Origin: Ruminiclostridium sp.
GTDB taxonomy: Bacteria > Bacillota > Clostridia > Oscillospirales > Ruminococcaceae
Direction of reading: 5' to 3'
DNA: 64,000 bases
Assembly (NCBI GenBank): GCA_017624025.1
Contig: JAGANY010000016.1
Location: 49,717 to 113,716 of the forward strand
The notes under the pieces are model-generated. The model saw nothing but the letters and a program-made list of their open reading frames with translations. It had not been told where the DNA came from and did no database searches. A program made the translations under genes and the position numbers. Shown piece after piece: positions 17,401 through 25,383 of this stretch. Positions within the stretch are counted from its first letter, which is position 1. Each line of letters starts with the position of its first letter.

Positions 17401-17667
17401 TAGAGCAGCCCTTAAGGGTAGTGCTTATATAAAAATGTTTATGAGTATTACCGAGGGAAACCCTTTTGTAAAAGGGCTTTCCCTCGAGCTCCCTTCCGAA
17501 AACTTTCAGTTTAAATTCAAGACCCACAGGGTAATACCCTGTGGGTCTTGAATTTATATTAAAAGTCTTTGGAAGAGGGTACGGGAGAAAGCCTTTCTTC
17601 AGAAAGGTTTCTCCCGATAAATACATATAACACTTCTATATAAGCACTACCCTTAAGGGCTGCTCTA
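17401..17667. repeat. Three-hairpin repeat, copy 3, inside a perfect 31-bp outer inverted repeat
   Basis: Core about 17443-17627 with the same three hairpins as copy 2 and the same orientation. The outer arms 17401-17431 (starting TAGAGCAGCCCTTAAGGGTA) and 17637-17667 (ending CCCTTAAGGGCTGCTCTA) are exact reverse complements over 31 bases and are unrelated to the arms of copies 1 and 2. It sits between convergent fucI and the 108-aa gene. A 124-codon minus-strand frame at 17252-17626 arises from the repeat and fucI antisense and is not called. Confidence 0.88.
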
Positions 17668-17669
17668 TG

Positions 17670-17996
17670 TTAATCACACTTATCATCCTTGAAAAATGCC
17701 TGGATATCTTCTAAAACCTTGCTTTCTTCGGTAACGAAGCCAAAGCCTTTAAGGCGGTAAAGCTTTCTTTCATCGGTTATGTCGAAAACCGCTTTCTTAA
17801 CGAAACGGTTATCAGCGTAAGCAAGGATTGCACGTACAAGACCGTCATAGAAAATCTCCATCTGGCTTTCGAGCTCCGAGATTGTTATTGTATCACCGTT
17901 AATGATACCCGAAACGGTTCCGTAAATATCTTCTCCATCCTTCATCTCGAAAAGAATACGGTCAGTGACGTCTTTGTTCTGAAGAATTGTAATCAT
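17670..17996 (-). CDS. Hypothetical protein, 108 aa, last gene of scpAB-rluB operon
   Basis: Small cytosolic protein with no membrane helix. The layout of beta strands and helices (ILFEMKDGEDIYGTVSGI, MEIFYDGLVRAILAYADNRF, YRLKGFGFVTEE) faintly recalls a shortened GNAT acetyltransferase fold; this is weak inference only and no acetyl-CoA loop is clear. Its ATG overlaps the TGA of rluB by 4 bases, so it is translationally coupled and ends the eight-gene operon just before repeat copy 3. Confidence 0.7.
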   Translation of the reverse strand: MITILQNKDVTDRILFEMKDGEDIYGTVSGIINGDTITISELESQMEIFYDGLVRAILAYADNRFVKKAVFDITDERKLYRLKGFGFVTEESKVLEDIQAFFKDDKCD

Positions 17997-18760
17997 CTTC
18001 TTCCGCCCTTTCTTCCGCCTGTGGGACGTTCCGCCTGTCCCATAGCGTTTCTTAAAACACGCATTTCTTCCTTTGTAAGCTCAGCATATTCGCCGGGCTT
18101 AAGCATACCTAACTTAACACCGCCGACAGAGGTACGGCGAAGACGCTTTACGGTAAGATTTACTGCATCGCACATCTTACGAATCTGGCGGTTTTTTCCT
18201 TCTTTTATAGTAAATTCAAGCACTGTACGTTCATCCTCTTCGAGAAGGATATTTACGATACAGGGCTTTGTCATAACGTTCGGTTCAATCTCTACTCCCG
18301 CCATAAGCTTGTTGATCTGTTCTTCTGTAACCTTTTCGGCTACAGTAACACGGTAAGTTTTCGGAACGTGTTTTCTCGGGTGCATAATATCGTTGGCGAA
18401 GGCACCGTCATTTGTAAGGAGTAAAAGTCCCTCGGAGTTACGGTCGAGACGGCCAATAGGATAAACACGCTCTTCGATTCCGTCAAGAAGATCGGTAACG
18501 GTTTTTCTACCCTGGTCGTCGCTCATAGTTGTAACATAGCCTCTGGGCTTATAGAGCTTTATGTAGCGGAGGGTAATACCGCCCGCCTTTATTTTTTCTC
18601 CGTTTACGGTTATAAGGTCGTTGCGGGGATCTGCCTTGTCGCCAATTGATACAGGTCTTCCGTTTACTTTAACCTCGCCGTTCTGGATATACTGCTCGGC
18701 TTTTCTTCTTGAACAGTATCCGCTGTCGGCAATTATTTTCTGAATTCTGATTTTTTCCAT
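17993..18760 (-). CDS. rluB: 23S rRNA pseudouridine synthase, RsuA/RluB family
   Basis: 255 aa. An N-terminal S4 RNA-binding domain (IRIQKIIADSGYCSRRKAE, then GEVKVNGRPV) is followed by the RsuA-type catalytic domain with the active Asp in YPIGRLDRNSEGLLLLTND, then FTIKEGKNRQIRKMCDAV. By family it converts a uridine of 23S rRNA helix 89 to pseudouridine. Position after scpAB, gerW and a D-Ala-D-Ala carboxypeptidase parallels the B. subtilis scpA-scpB-ypuI-dacB-spmAB-rluB order, which supports RluB over RsuA or RluE. The C-terminus is Gly/Arg-rich. Confidence 0.9.
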   Translation of the reverse strand: MEKIRIQKIIADSGYCSRRKAEQYIQNGEVKVNGRPVSIGDKADPRNDLITVNGEKIKAGGITLRYIKLYKPRGYVTTMSDDQGRKTVTDLLDGIEERVYPIGRLDRNSEGLLLLTNDGAFANDIMHPRKHVPKTYRVTVAEKVTEEQINKLMAGVEIEPNVMTKPCIVNILLEEDERTVLEFTIKEGKNRQIRKMCDAVNLTVKRLRRTSVGGVKLGMLKPGEYAELTKEEMRVLRNAMGQAERPTGGRKGGRR

Positions 18761-18795
18761 AAATCTGTCCTCGTTTTCCGGGGAGCCTTCTCGGC

Positions 18796-19917
18796 TCAGC
18801 CTAAATTAAAAATATCCATAATCCATTCCGAAAAGGTTTTTTCGGGGATTTCGCGGAATGAATCTTCCGAAGCTATCATAGGAATAGCGGATATTTCTTC
18901 GTCATTATAATAAATTTTAGCAGTACCTATCTTGTCGCCTTTTTCTATGTCGGCATAAAGAAAAGCAGGGATATGGTACTCGATTTTTACATTCTGCTCG
19001 CTTCCGGGAGAGATACCGATAATCTCATTTTTTTCGGGTGAAACAGAAATTTTTGTTTCCTTTCCGCCGAACACAGGCAGAGTAAAGCTTTCGGGAGTTA
19101 TCTCCATAGGAGAAAGAAGTGAAAAGCCGTAATCGAGAAGCTTTTCGTGGTCATTCCAGTCGTCAGGGGCATTCAGAGTTACGGCAATAAGCGTAACGCC
19201 GTCCCGTTCAGCAGCAGAAACAAGACATCTTCTTGCATTATCGGTAAAGCCTGTTTTTACGCCGATACAGCCTTCGTAAAGATTAAGAAGCTTGTTGGAA
19301 TTATAGAGAGTTCGTTTATAAGGCGGGTTTCCGTATTCGAGCGAAGCGGAAGAAAGACCGCATATATTTCTGAACTCTTCGTTTTTAAGAGCGTAACGGG
19401 TAAGTAAAGCCATATCGTAAGCGGTAGAATAATGACCGTCAGCGTCAAGTCCCGACGGGTTAGCAAAGCTCGTATTATTCATACCTATTTCGAGAGCTTT
19501 TTTATTCATCTTTTCCGCAAAAGCAGAAATATCTCCCGAGATACTTACAGCGGCGGCGTTAGCAGCGTCGTTCCCTGACGGTAAAAGCATACCGTAACAA
19601 AGTGCACGCCTTGTTACTATATCGCCTTCCTGTAAGCCCATAGAAGTACCCTCGACTCTTATCGCCATGCTATCTACAACAAAACGTCTGTCAAGCTGAC
19701 CTTCCTCGAGGGTAATAAGGGTAGTCATAATTTTTGTAGTGCTTGCCATTGCCCGTTCTTCGTATGGGTTCTTTCTGTACAGTATTTCGCCTGTATCGGC
19801 ATTTATAAGAATCGTACTTTCAGCGGATAAATCCTCGGGTTCGGAATGACAGCTGAAATTAAAAAATGCAACAGCAAAGCAAGCGGTAATAACCGCCGTA
19901 ATTTTTTTGAGGTTCAA
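18796..19917 (-). CDS. dacF: D-alanyl-D-alanine carboxypeptidase (DacF/PBP5 family)
   Basis: A 373-aa penicillin-binding protein that trims the terminal D-Ala from peptidoglycan stem peptides outside the membrane. The N-terminal hydrophobic stretch (ITAVITACFAVAFFNFSC) is a signal peptide, possibly with a weak lipobox. Catalytic motifs: MASTTKIMTT (SxxK), PSGNDAANAAA (SxN) and GVKTGFTDNA (KTG), followed by the beta-rich PBP5 C-terminal domain. The start is TTG at 19917 with AAAGGA at 19926-19931. Its place beside gerW and scpAB, as dacB in Bacillus, suggests a role in the spore cortex, but vegetative use is equally possible. Confidence 0.92.
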   Translation of the reverse strand: MNLKKITAVITACFAVAFFNFSCHSEPEDLSAESTILINADTGEILYRKNPYEERAMASTTKIMTTLITLEEGQLDRRFVVDSMAIRVEGTSMGLQEGDIVTRRALCYGMLLPSGNDAANAAAVSISGDISAFAEKMNKKALEIGMNNTSFANPSGLDADGHYSTAYDMALLTRYALKNEEFRNICGLSSASLEYGNPPYKRTLYNSNKLLNLYEGCIGVKTGFTDNARRCLVSAAERDGVTLIAVTLNAPDDWNDHEKLLDYGFSLLSPMEITPESFTLPVFGGKETKISVSPEKNEIIGISPGSEQNVKIEYHIPAFLYADIEKGDKIGTAKIYYNDEEISAIPMIASEDSFREIPEKTFSEWIMDIFNLG

Positions 19918-19991
19918 ATAATCAGTCCTTTCGGTAATATCTTTCTGACATTATTTTATGCCGAAAAGGACAGAATATTTATATAAAACGA

Positions 19992-20381
19992 TTATTCAGA
20001 CTTAGGTTCTTCGTCTTTTTTCTTTCCGAAAATTTCCTTAGCCTTATTTAAAAGCTCGGGAGCACCTTCGATAAGGGAATCAACAGGACTGCTCTTTGCA
20101 CCCATTTCAAGAATCTTTACATCGCCTGTTGTTGAAACAACGATAAATGCCTGGGGCTTGATAGTAACGCCTGCACCTGCACCGCCGCCGAATACATCCT
20201 TATCTACCTTTGCGGGAATATCGCTTCCGCCGGAAGCAAAGCCGAAAGAAACCTTAGAGATAGGGATAATTGTTGTACCGTCGGGGGTTGTGATGGGGTT
20301 TCCGATAATTGTGTTGACATCAACGAGCTGACGGATTTTTTCCATTGATGTGCTCATAAGTCCTTCTAAATGCTGTGCCAT
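19992..20381 (-). CDS. gerW: GerW family sporulation protein (YtfJ)
   Basis: 129 aa from ATG 20381, which starts MAQHLEGLMSTSMEKIRQLV; the longer frame from 20423 would run into the upstream gene. The family core is seen as GNPITTPDGTTIIPISKVSFG, then FASGGSD and FGGGAGAGVTIKPQAFIVV. GerW/YtfJ is made in the forespore and is needed for lysozyme-triggered germination in B. subtilis; its biochemical role is unclear. The upstream DUF2953 gene ends 4 bases before this start, as in many Clostridia. Confidence 0.9.
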   Translation of the reverse strand: MAQHLEGLMSTSMEKIRQLVDVNTIIGNPITTPDGTTIIPISKVSFGFASGGSDIPAKVDKDVFGGGAGAGVTIKPQAFIVVSTTGDVKILEMGAKSSPVDSLIEGAPELLNKAKEIFGKKKDEEPKSE

Positions 20382-20385
20382 AAGT

Positions 20386-21117
20386 TTATTTTCCTTTCTT
20401 TGCCGAAGAGGGATTAAGCTCATCGGAGTATTTCAGATATGTTTTAAGTACACGCACTGCCAGCCAGATAACACAGGCAAGAGCGGTTGATAACCGTAGT
20501 TTTAATACGAAATAAGCGAATATATCGCTTTTTTCCTTAGAGAAATCGGCTTCGATATTTATTTCCTTTATGTGTGCGGTAAAATAAGTGTCGAGCCATT
20601 TAAAGAACGGGTATAATACCGAACAGATTCCGCCGTACATAAGTGCGGTTTTTGCCGCGTCATCGGAACCTACTACCCAGTCCACATATACGTCGTACCA
20701 GCGTATTTTCTTGAAGAGCCTTTTAAGAGGCGGAGAAGCACTTCTTACAAAATCCATAATCATATCGAGATTTATATTAAGCTTAGTTTTCTCTTTTTTC
20801 TTCGGTTTATTATCTGCTATTTTATTGTCGCTTACCGGAGCATCAGAAACTTGTTCACCGGGTTTCGTATCGCTCTTTTCAGCGGTAACGGTTTTGCTTT
20901 TCGTTTCAGCAGTCTTTTCTGCTTTCTTTTTTTGTTTCTGTTTCTTTTGTTTTTTAGGCTTCTTTTTCTTTTTCGGTTTTGTGGGATAAATTGTAAAGAA
21001 AAGGAATTTTACCTTTAGTTCAAGCTCATTTTCATATACAAAGATAACCTTTACCGACTGCCACAGTATAATAAGGATTAAAAGGACTATGGAGCCGAAT
21101 ATTATCCAACCGGTCAT
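20386..21117 (-). CDS. DUF2953 membrane protein (YtfI-like)
   Basis: 243 aa. An N-terminal helix (IIFGSIVLLILIILWQSVKV) is followed by a short beta segment, a very Lys-rich linker (KKKKKPKKQKKQKQKKK), and a C-terminal DUF2953-like domain (KKIRWYDVYVDWVVGSDDAA near residue 143, then membrane-associated ALACVIWLAVRVLKTYLKY). In bacilli the ytfI-ytfJ pair is also adjacent, so function alongside GerW in sporulation is a fair inference. The run of Lys codons makes the linker poorly conserved and possibly variable in length. Confidence 0.8.
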   Translation of the reverse strand: MTGWIIFGSIVLLILIILWQSVKVIFVYENELELKVKFLFFTIYPTKPKKKKKPKKQKKQKQKKKAEKTAETKSKTVTAEKSDTKPGEQVSDAPVSDNKIADNKPKKKEKTKLNINLDMIMDFVRSASPPLKRLFKKIRWYDVYVDWVVGSDDAAKTALMYGGICSVLYPFFKWLDTYFTAHIKEINIEADFSKEKSDIFAYFVLKLRLSTALACVIWLAVRVLKTYLKYSDELNPSSAKKGK

Positions 21118-21151
21118 ATCCTCAATCCTTTCCTGGTTGGTTTATAAAAAG

Positions 21152-21745
21152 TTACTGCTGTCCCGAAGACTCTTCGGCAGCCTTTTTCTCAAGTTCAAGC
21201 TCAGCGAGCTCGTCGAAATCAAGCTGCCCCTCCTGGTTCGGGAGAGGGGGAAGCTCAGCCAGCGAGGAGATACCGAAACAGCGTAAAAATGTATCTGTGG
21301 TTCTGTATGCAACAGGTCTTCCGGGAAGGTCGAGCCTTCCTGCTTCTTCGAGTAAATCACGTTCAACGAGAGTGTTTACAACGCTTGAGCTGTCAATTCC
21401 TCGAACCTGTTCAACGAAGGATTTTGTTACGGGCTGGTTATAAGCGATAATCGAAAGGGTTTCCATAGCCGCCTGTGAAAGTGGCTGCTGTTTTCTCGTT
21501 TCGAGAGCGGATTTGATGTATGAAGCGTATTCTTCTCTTGTTGTTATCTGGAAACCGTTATTGAGGCGTATTATTTTAAGACCGCTTTCCTGGACATTGT
21601 AACGGCGTTCAAGCTGGTCGATAAGCTTAACGGTAGTTTCAACATCAATACCGCTGGCTTCCGAAAGCTTTTCGGGAGTTATCGGGTCGCCGTGTGCAAA
21701 GAGTATAGCTTCGATAATAGCTATGCTTTCGTTAAGTTTCATCAA
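21152..21745 (-). CDS. scpB: Segregation and condensation protein B
   Basis: 197 aa. ScpB is the winged-helix partner of ScpA in the SMC-ScpAB condensin that compacts and segregates the chromosome. The sequence shows the family start ESIAIIEAILFAHGDPIT, the paired winged helices, and the motif ETLSIIAYNQPVTKSFVEQV, then GRPVAYRTTDTFLRCFGI. The C-terminal 35 residues are acidic. Its start overlaps the end of scpA by 14 bases, giving coupled translation. Confidence 0.95.
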   Translation of the reverse strand: MMKLNESIAIIEAILFAHGDPITPEKLSEASGIDVETTVKLIDQLERRYNVQESGLKIIRLNNGFQITTREEYASYIKSALETRKQQPLSQAAMETLSIIAYNQPVTKSFVEQVRGIDSSSVVNTLVERDLLEEAGRLDLPGRPVAYRTTDTFLRCFGISSLAELPPLPNQEGQLDFDELAELELEKKAAEESSGQQ

Positions 21746-22445
21746 TAGTTTCCTTTCGTTTCATCATAGTAAGGTACTCGCCGTCGGGGGAAAATTCAAC
21801 ACGGGAATGCTTCGAAAGCTCGAGAAGAGCTAAGAATGTGGCAACCTGTGCGGAGCGGGGCTGTCCTTTATACAGCTTTTTTACTTCGATGGTTTCGCCG
21901 TGTCTGATTTTTTTTAGCACGTACATTACTTTTGTAAATACGCTTACGTAGTTCTGGACAACGATAGGCTTTAAGACCTGTTTAGCTTCGTTTTTAAGCT
22001 TTTCGCTTTTTGTGCTTACAGCGGAAAAGCTGTCTATAAGCTCGTATTTATCGTGAAGATTTCGGTAAGTATTGTCAACGGGAATATCCATAGGGTCACG
22101 GACGAAAATATTGTCGCCGACAAAATGTCTTTTAAGACGTTCCGCAACCATTTTACAGAGAGCGTATTCGATAAGCCGTCCTGTAAGCTCTTTTTTAAGC
22201 TCCTCGACTTCGTGCTTCGGGAGGAGGTCGGCGGTTTTTATAAGGATAAGATGAGCCGCCATTTCGACGAATTCGCCTGCTACTTCGATATCAGCGTCCT
22301 GCATTTTTTCCAGGTACAGAAGGAACTGTTCAAGAAGAACGGATATTTCTATATCTCTGATATTGAGCTTATGCTTTCGTATAAGGTCGAGCATAAGGTC
22401 GAGCGGCCCTTCGTATATTTCAAGTTTAAAGCTTAATTCTTCCAT
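21732..22445 (-). CDS. scpA: Segregation and condensation protein A
   Basis: 237 aa; the kleisin that links the SMC heads and binds ScpB. The N-terminal signature KLEIYEGPLDLMLDLIRKHK with DIRDIEISVLLEQFLLYLE is characteristic, followed by AGEFVEMAAHLILIKTADLLP; the C-terminal winged helix contains VATFLALLELSKHSRVEF. It lies 13 bases after the M50 protease gene and overlaps scpB. Confidence 0.95.
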   Translation of the reverse strand: MEELSFKLEIYEGPLDLMLDLIRKHKLNIRDIEISVLLEQFLLYLEKMQDADIEVAGEFVEMAAHLILIKTADLLPKHEVEELKKELTGRLIEYALCKMVAERLKRHFVGDNIFVRDPMDIPVDNTYRNLHDKYELIDSFSAVSTKSEKLKNEAKQVLKPIVVQNYVSVFTKVMYVLKKIRHGETIEVKKLYKGQPRSAQVATFLALLELSKHSRVEFSPDGEYLTMMKRKETIDET

Positions 22446-22458
22446 ATTTCACCGTTTC

Positions 22459-23124
22459 TCAGCAGATAAAGCTTGTAATAAAGTCGAGACCTGTGTATAT
22501 GAGGTTTGAAACTATACTGAAAGGTATAGAGAGGATACCTGTATATAAAAGCAGAAGAACTGCCATCATAATAAATCTCTCGTAACGCATAATTGCGAAA
22601 TAGTATTTCGTAGGGAGAAATGCAAAGAAAATTCTTGAACCGTCGAAAGGGGGAATAGGGAGAAGGTTAAATACGCCGAGATTTAAGTTTATATTTATTA
22701 CCATCTGAAATGCAAGAACGAGGTATAAGGTTGTGGTACTTGTTTCGCCGAAAACAATAACAAGCTTCATTATTATCATAAAAATCAATGATACAATAAC
22801 ATTGGAAAGAGGGCCGGCCGCTGCTGTCAGAGCCATAGCAGTTTTCTGTGAAACCTTTCTTGCTCTTCGGGGCTGTACGGGAACCGGTTTTGCCCAACCT
22901 ATGCCGAAAACAAGCAGACCGATAGTGCCCATCGGGTCAAGATGGGAAATAGGATTAAGAGTAAGTCTTCCTTGTTCTTCGGCGGTATCATCACCGAGAA
23001 GCTTTGCCGCATAGCCGTGTGAACATTCGTGGATAGGGAATGCGATAAGAAGAATTACGAGGTATGAAAATACAGTAATAACAGCAGTTACTACGTCAGT
23101 GCATTTAAATAAATCAAATAACAT
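22459..23124 (-). CDS. Site-2-protease-family zinc metalloprotease (M50)
   Basis: A 221-aa membrane protease-like protein with five or six helices. The zinc site is FPIHECSHGYAAKLLGD (HExxH) and the second motif NLLPIPPFDGSRI supplies the conserved Asp. FNPISHLDPMGTI-like sequence between them (LTLNPISHLDPMGT) marks the compact YwhC/Rv1735-type subgroup, which lacks a PDZ domain. Its substrate is unknown; the subgroup is commonly found beside scpAB. It is the first gene of the eight-gene operon and has AAGGAG six bases before ATG. Confidence 0.9.
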   Translation of the reverse strand: MLFDLFKCTDVVTAVITVFSYLVILLIAFPIHECSHGYAAKLLGDDTAEEQGRLTLNPISHLDPMGTIGLLVFGIGWAKPVPVQPRRARKVSQKTAMALTAAAGPLSNVIVSLIFMIIMKLVIVFGETSTTTLYLVLAFQMVININLNLGVFNLLPIPPFDGSRIFFAFLPTKYYFAIMRYERFIMMAVLLLLYTGILSIPFSIVSNLIYTGLDFITSFIC

Positions 23125-23161
23125 ATAGTCTCCTTAAATCTAAGAAATACAATCATATTTT

Positions 23162-23190
23162 ATTATACTATATTAATGTAAATTTTGCAA
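23162..23190 (-). promoter_or_regulatory. Promoter of the M50-scpAB-gerW-dacF-rluB operon
   Basis: Minus strand TTGCAA (23190-23185), 17-base spacer, TATAAT (23167-23162). Confidence 0.75.
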
Positions 23191-23235
23191 GTCTTTTCGG
23201 CAAAATAAACGCTTTAATACGGTTTTTAAAGACAT

Positions 23236-23748
23236 TTATCCGGCCAAAACAAATCTCCATTCTATTTTGCTCCAGTATTCGCCTGCATAATCAACGCCTA
23301 CACGGGGTTTTGTGATATAGCCGAATTCTGTTCCGTCATCCTCAAGCCAGATTTCTTCGCTTGTAATAAGGTCTGATTTATTAAGGCTTCGGTCTATGCC
23401 GAGGTATTTCGTAAGCTTTGCGGGGCCGTTATAACCCTCACAGCATCGTATAAGAACAGCTTCGGGGCTTCCGTCCTCGCCACAGACAACATTGAACATA
23501 TTATGCATACCATAGACGAGATAAACATAGGAAACGCCTCCTCTTCCGAACATAACAGAGGTTCGTTCGGTCTTCCCCTTGCTTGCGTGACAGGCTAAGT
23601 CCCCTGTGCCCATATAGCATTCCGTTTCGGTGATGCGGAGCTTTTTTATCTCTCCGTTTATTTTTGTACAGAGCAGTTTTCCTAAAAGAAGCGGAGCAAG
23701 CTCTAAAGCTGTTTTTGAAAAAAATTCCATATCGGTTATTCTTGCCAT
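23236..23748 (-). CDS. mpg: 3-methyladenine DNA glycosylase (AAG/MPG family)
   Basis: A 170-aa base-excision repair enzyme that removes alkylated purines and hypoxanthine. The N-terminal half shows LAPLLLGKLLCTK, ITETECYMGTGDLACHAS with the catalytic Glu, RTSVMFGRGGVSYVYLVYGM, and MFNVVCGEDGSPEAVLIR. It is shorter than most family members (about 190-200 aa) and ends at SKIEWRFVLAG, so the C-terminal tail is trimmed, but the core is intact. GGAGG precedes the ATG. It seems to be monocistronic. Confidence 0.92.
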   Translation of the reverse strand: MARITDMEFFSKTALELAPLLLGKLLCTKINGEIKKLRITETECYMGTGDLACHASKGKTERTSVMFGRGGVSYVYLVYGMHNMFNVVCGEDGSPEAVLIRCCEGYNGPAKLTKYLGIDRSLNKSDLITSEEIWLEDDGTEFGYITKPRVGVDYAGEYWSKIEWRFVLAG

Positions 23749-23868
23749 AATTTATACCTCCATTTATATCGTTTAATAAGAGTTAAAGAAGATAATACTA
23801 TTATTGAGCGTAATTGCTCTGAAAACAATGTGTTGAATGAATGAAAAAATAGTTTAAGGGTGAGATTT

Positions 23869-24024
23869 ATGAAAAAATTATTCGGAAAAAGGACTGACCC
23901 TATGAAAAAGGCTATGGAAATAGCGGAAACGGGTGTACAGTCTATAACAGACCCGAACGGCTCATATACAGGCGTACCTTCTGACCCGAAGGAAAAGCCT
24001 GTCCAGGATGCGGACGACCTGTAA
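23869..24024 (+). CDS. Small 51-aa protein with DPNGSYTG motif
   Basis: ATG 23869 to TAA 24022, read directly from the sequence. The product begins MKKLFGKRTDPMKKAME, has TDPNGSYTGVPSDP in the middle and ends PVQDADDL. AAGGGTGAG precedes the start. The first third is basic, the last third acidic. The pattern DP-x-GSYTG-x-P ... QDADDL is familiar to me from short unannotated proteins of Clostridia, but I cannot confirm this here and know no function. Confidence 0.65.
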   Translation: MKKLFGKRTDPMKKAMEIAETGVQSITDPNGSYTGVPSDPKEKPVQDADDL

Positions 24025-24035
24025 ATTGTTGCGAA

Positions 24036-24064
24036 GGCGGTACTTCTCTTAAGAACGTACCGCC
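24036..24064 (+). terminator. Possible terminator hairpin
   Basis: Stem GGCGGTAC (24036-24043) / GTACCGCC (24057-24064), just after the 51-aa gene. No T-run follows, so termination is doubtful. Confidence 0.4.
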
Positions 24065-24145
24065 AGAGTAAGAAGCTTCTAAAAATATTCAGCCGTTTAC
24101 ATAAGAGAATGGATATTTAAAGCCCGATAAATAAAGTTTTCCGCC

Positions 24146-24174
24146 TTGACAGGTATTATAAATTATGATAAAAT
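24146..24174 (+). promoter_or_regulatory. Promoter of the CapA-VanY gene cluster
   Basis: TTGACA (24146-24151), 17-base spacer, TAAAAT (24169-24174). Confidence 0.75.
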
Positions 24175-24222
24175 AAAATTTGGTGTTTATATATAATTTA
24201 CAGCCGTAACGAGGTGATAAAA

Positions 24223-25383
24223 ATGAAGAAAAACAGAATAATTCCAGTGATACTTACGGCTGTATTATTAAGCGGTTGTGCGGAAAAAAAGCCTTCGGAA
24301 ACGGAGCTTATACCCGAGGGTGTAATCCTTTCGGACGAGCCTTCCGTAAAGCCTGCTGAAACTATCGGAACGACCACAGCTCTCGAAATACCGATTTACA
24401 GTGAACCAAGCGAAGAAGCTTCTGGCAAGGCTGTTATTGCATTCGGCGGTGATACGACGCAATCGGACGTCTTCGCTGAAGCAACTTCCTGGCGTTCTAT
24501 GGGGTATCCCTTCGAGGATGTAAGAGATATATTCAGAAATGCAGATATATCCTTCGTAAATCTCGAAACCTGTGTCAGCGACAGGGGTGAAAGCGAGAAG
24601 AAAGAGGGCTTCGGCTTCAGAACTCCGCCCGAATATCTCGGAGTTTATACCGAAGCAGGTATAGATATAGTTTCCTGTGCAAACAATCATACCCGTGATT
24701 ATGGAATGGATGCTTTAAGCGATACCTTCAAGCACCTTACCGAACACGGTATCGATTATATCGGAGCAGGTAATAACCCTGCCGAAGCGGAGAAGCTTGA
24801 AATCTATGAAAAGAATGGCATAAAGATAGGCTTTACCGCCTTTAATATGATAAATATGGACCCTACCTGGTACGTAACGGACGAAAGGGCAGGTCTTAAC
24901 TGTGTGGATTTTGCTGACAGCGAGTATTATCTTAATCTTATTTCCGAGTATGATAAAAGATGTGATGTTCTTATCGTTTCCGCACACTGGGGCGTTGAAT
25001 ACACAAACGCTATAACCGAAGAACAGGAGCAGTTCGCTCATCTTCTCTGTGACAACGGTGCCGATATTATCCTCGGACATCATTCTCACGTGTTACAGCC
25101 TATCGAAAGCTATAACGGAAGTATGATTTTCTATAGTCTCGGAAATTTCCTTTTCTATAAAATGGACGATACCTCGGGTATGAAAGCAATTTTCGAGATT
25201 GAGATTGATAAGAACGGTTTTGTAAGCGGTAAGCTTTCTCCTGTTTTTATAACCAACTGTAAAGCAAACCTTATTGCCGAAGATAAGGAAATGTACGGCG
25301 AGATAATTGAACTTTGCAGAAGCATTTCCGAACCATATAATGTAAAAATAACTGAGAACGGAGGTATTGAGCCTGTTGAATAA
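24223..25383 (+). CDS. CapA-family lipoprotein (metallophosphatase fold)
   Basis: A 386-aa surface lipoprotein. The signal ends in lipobox LLSGC (Cys near residue 20). The CapA fold, related to calcineurin-like phosphoesterases, has its metal-site motifs: AVIAFGGDTTQSDVF, DISFVNLETCVSD, SCANNHTRDYGMDAL, VSAHWGVEYT and ILGHHSHVLQPIE. CapA/PgsA proteins act in poly-gamma-glutamate capsule export, but most clostridial homologues lack the other cap genes, as here, so a cell-wall or polymer role is only inferred. ATG 24223 has GAGGTG six bases upstream. It overlaps the VanY-like gene. Confidence 0.88.
   Translation: MKKNRIIPVILTAVLLSGCAEKKPSETELIPEGVILSDEPSVKPAETIGTTTALEIPIYSEPSEEASGKAVIAFGGDTTQSDVFAEATSWRSMGYPFEDVRDIFRNADISFVNLETCVSDRGESEKKEGFGFRTPPEYLGVYTEAGIDIVSCANNHTRDYGMDALSDTFKHLTEHGIDYIGAGNNPAEAEKLEIYEKNGIKIGFTAFNMINMDPTWYVTDERAGLNCVDFADSEYYLNLISEYDKRCDVLIVSAHWGVEYTNAITEEQEQFAHLLCDNGADIILGHHSHVLQPIESYNGSMIFYSLGNFLFYKMDDTSGMKAIFEIEIDKNGFVSGKLSPVFITNCKANLIAEDKEMYGEIIELCRSISEPYNVKITENGGIEPVE

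Noticed and set aside
17252-17626. 124-codon minus-strand frame through repeat copy 3 and the end of fucI
   Set aside because: Overlaps certain coding sequence and consists of repeat translation.
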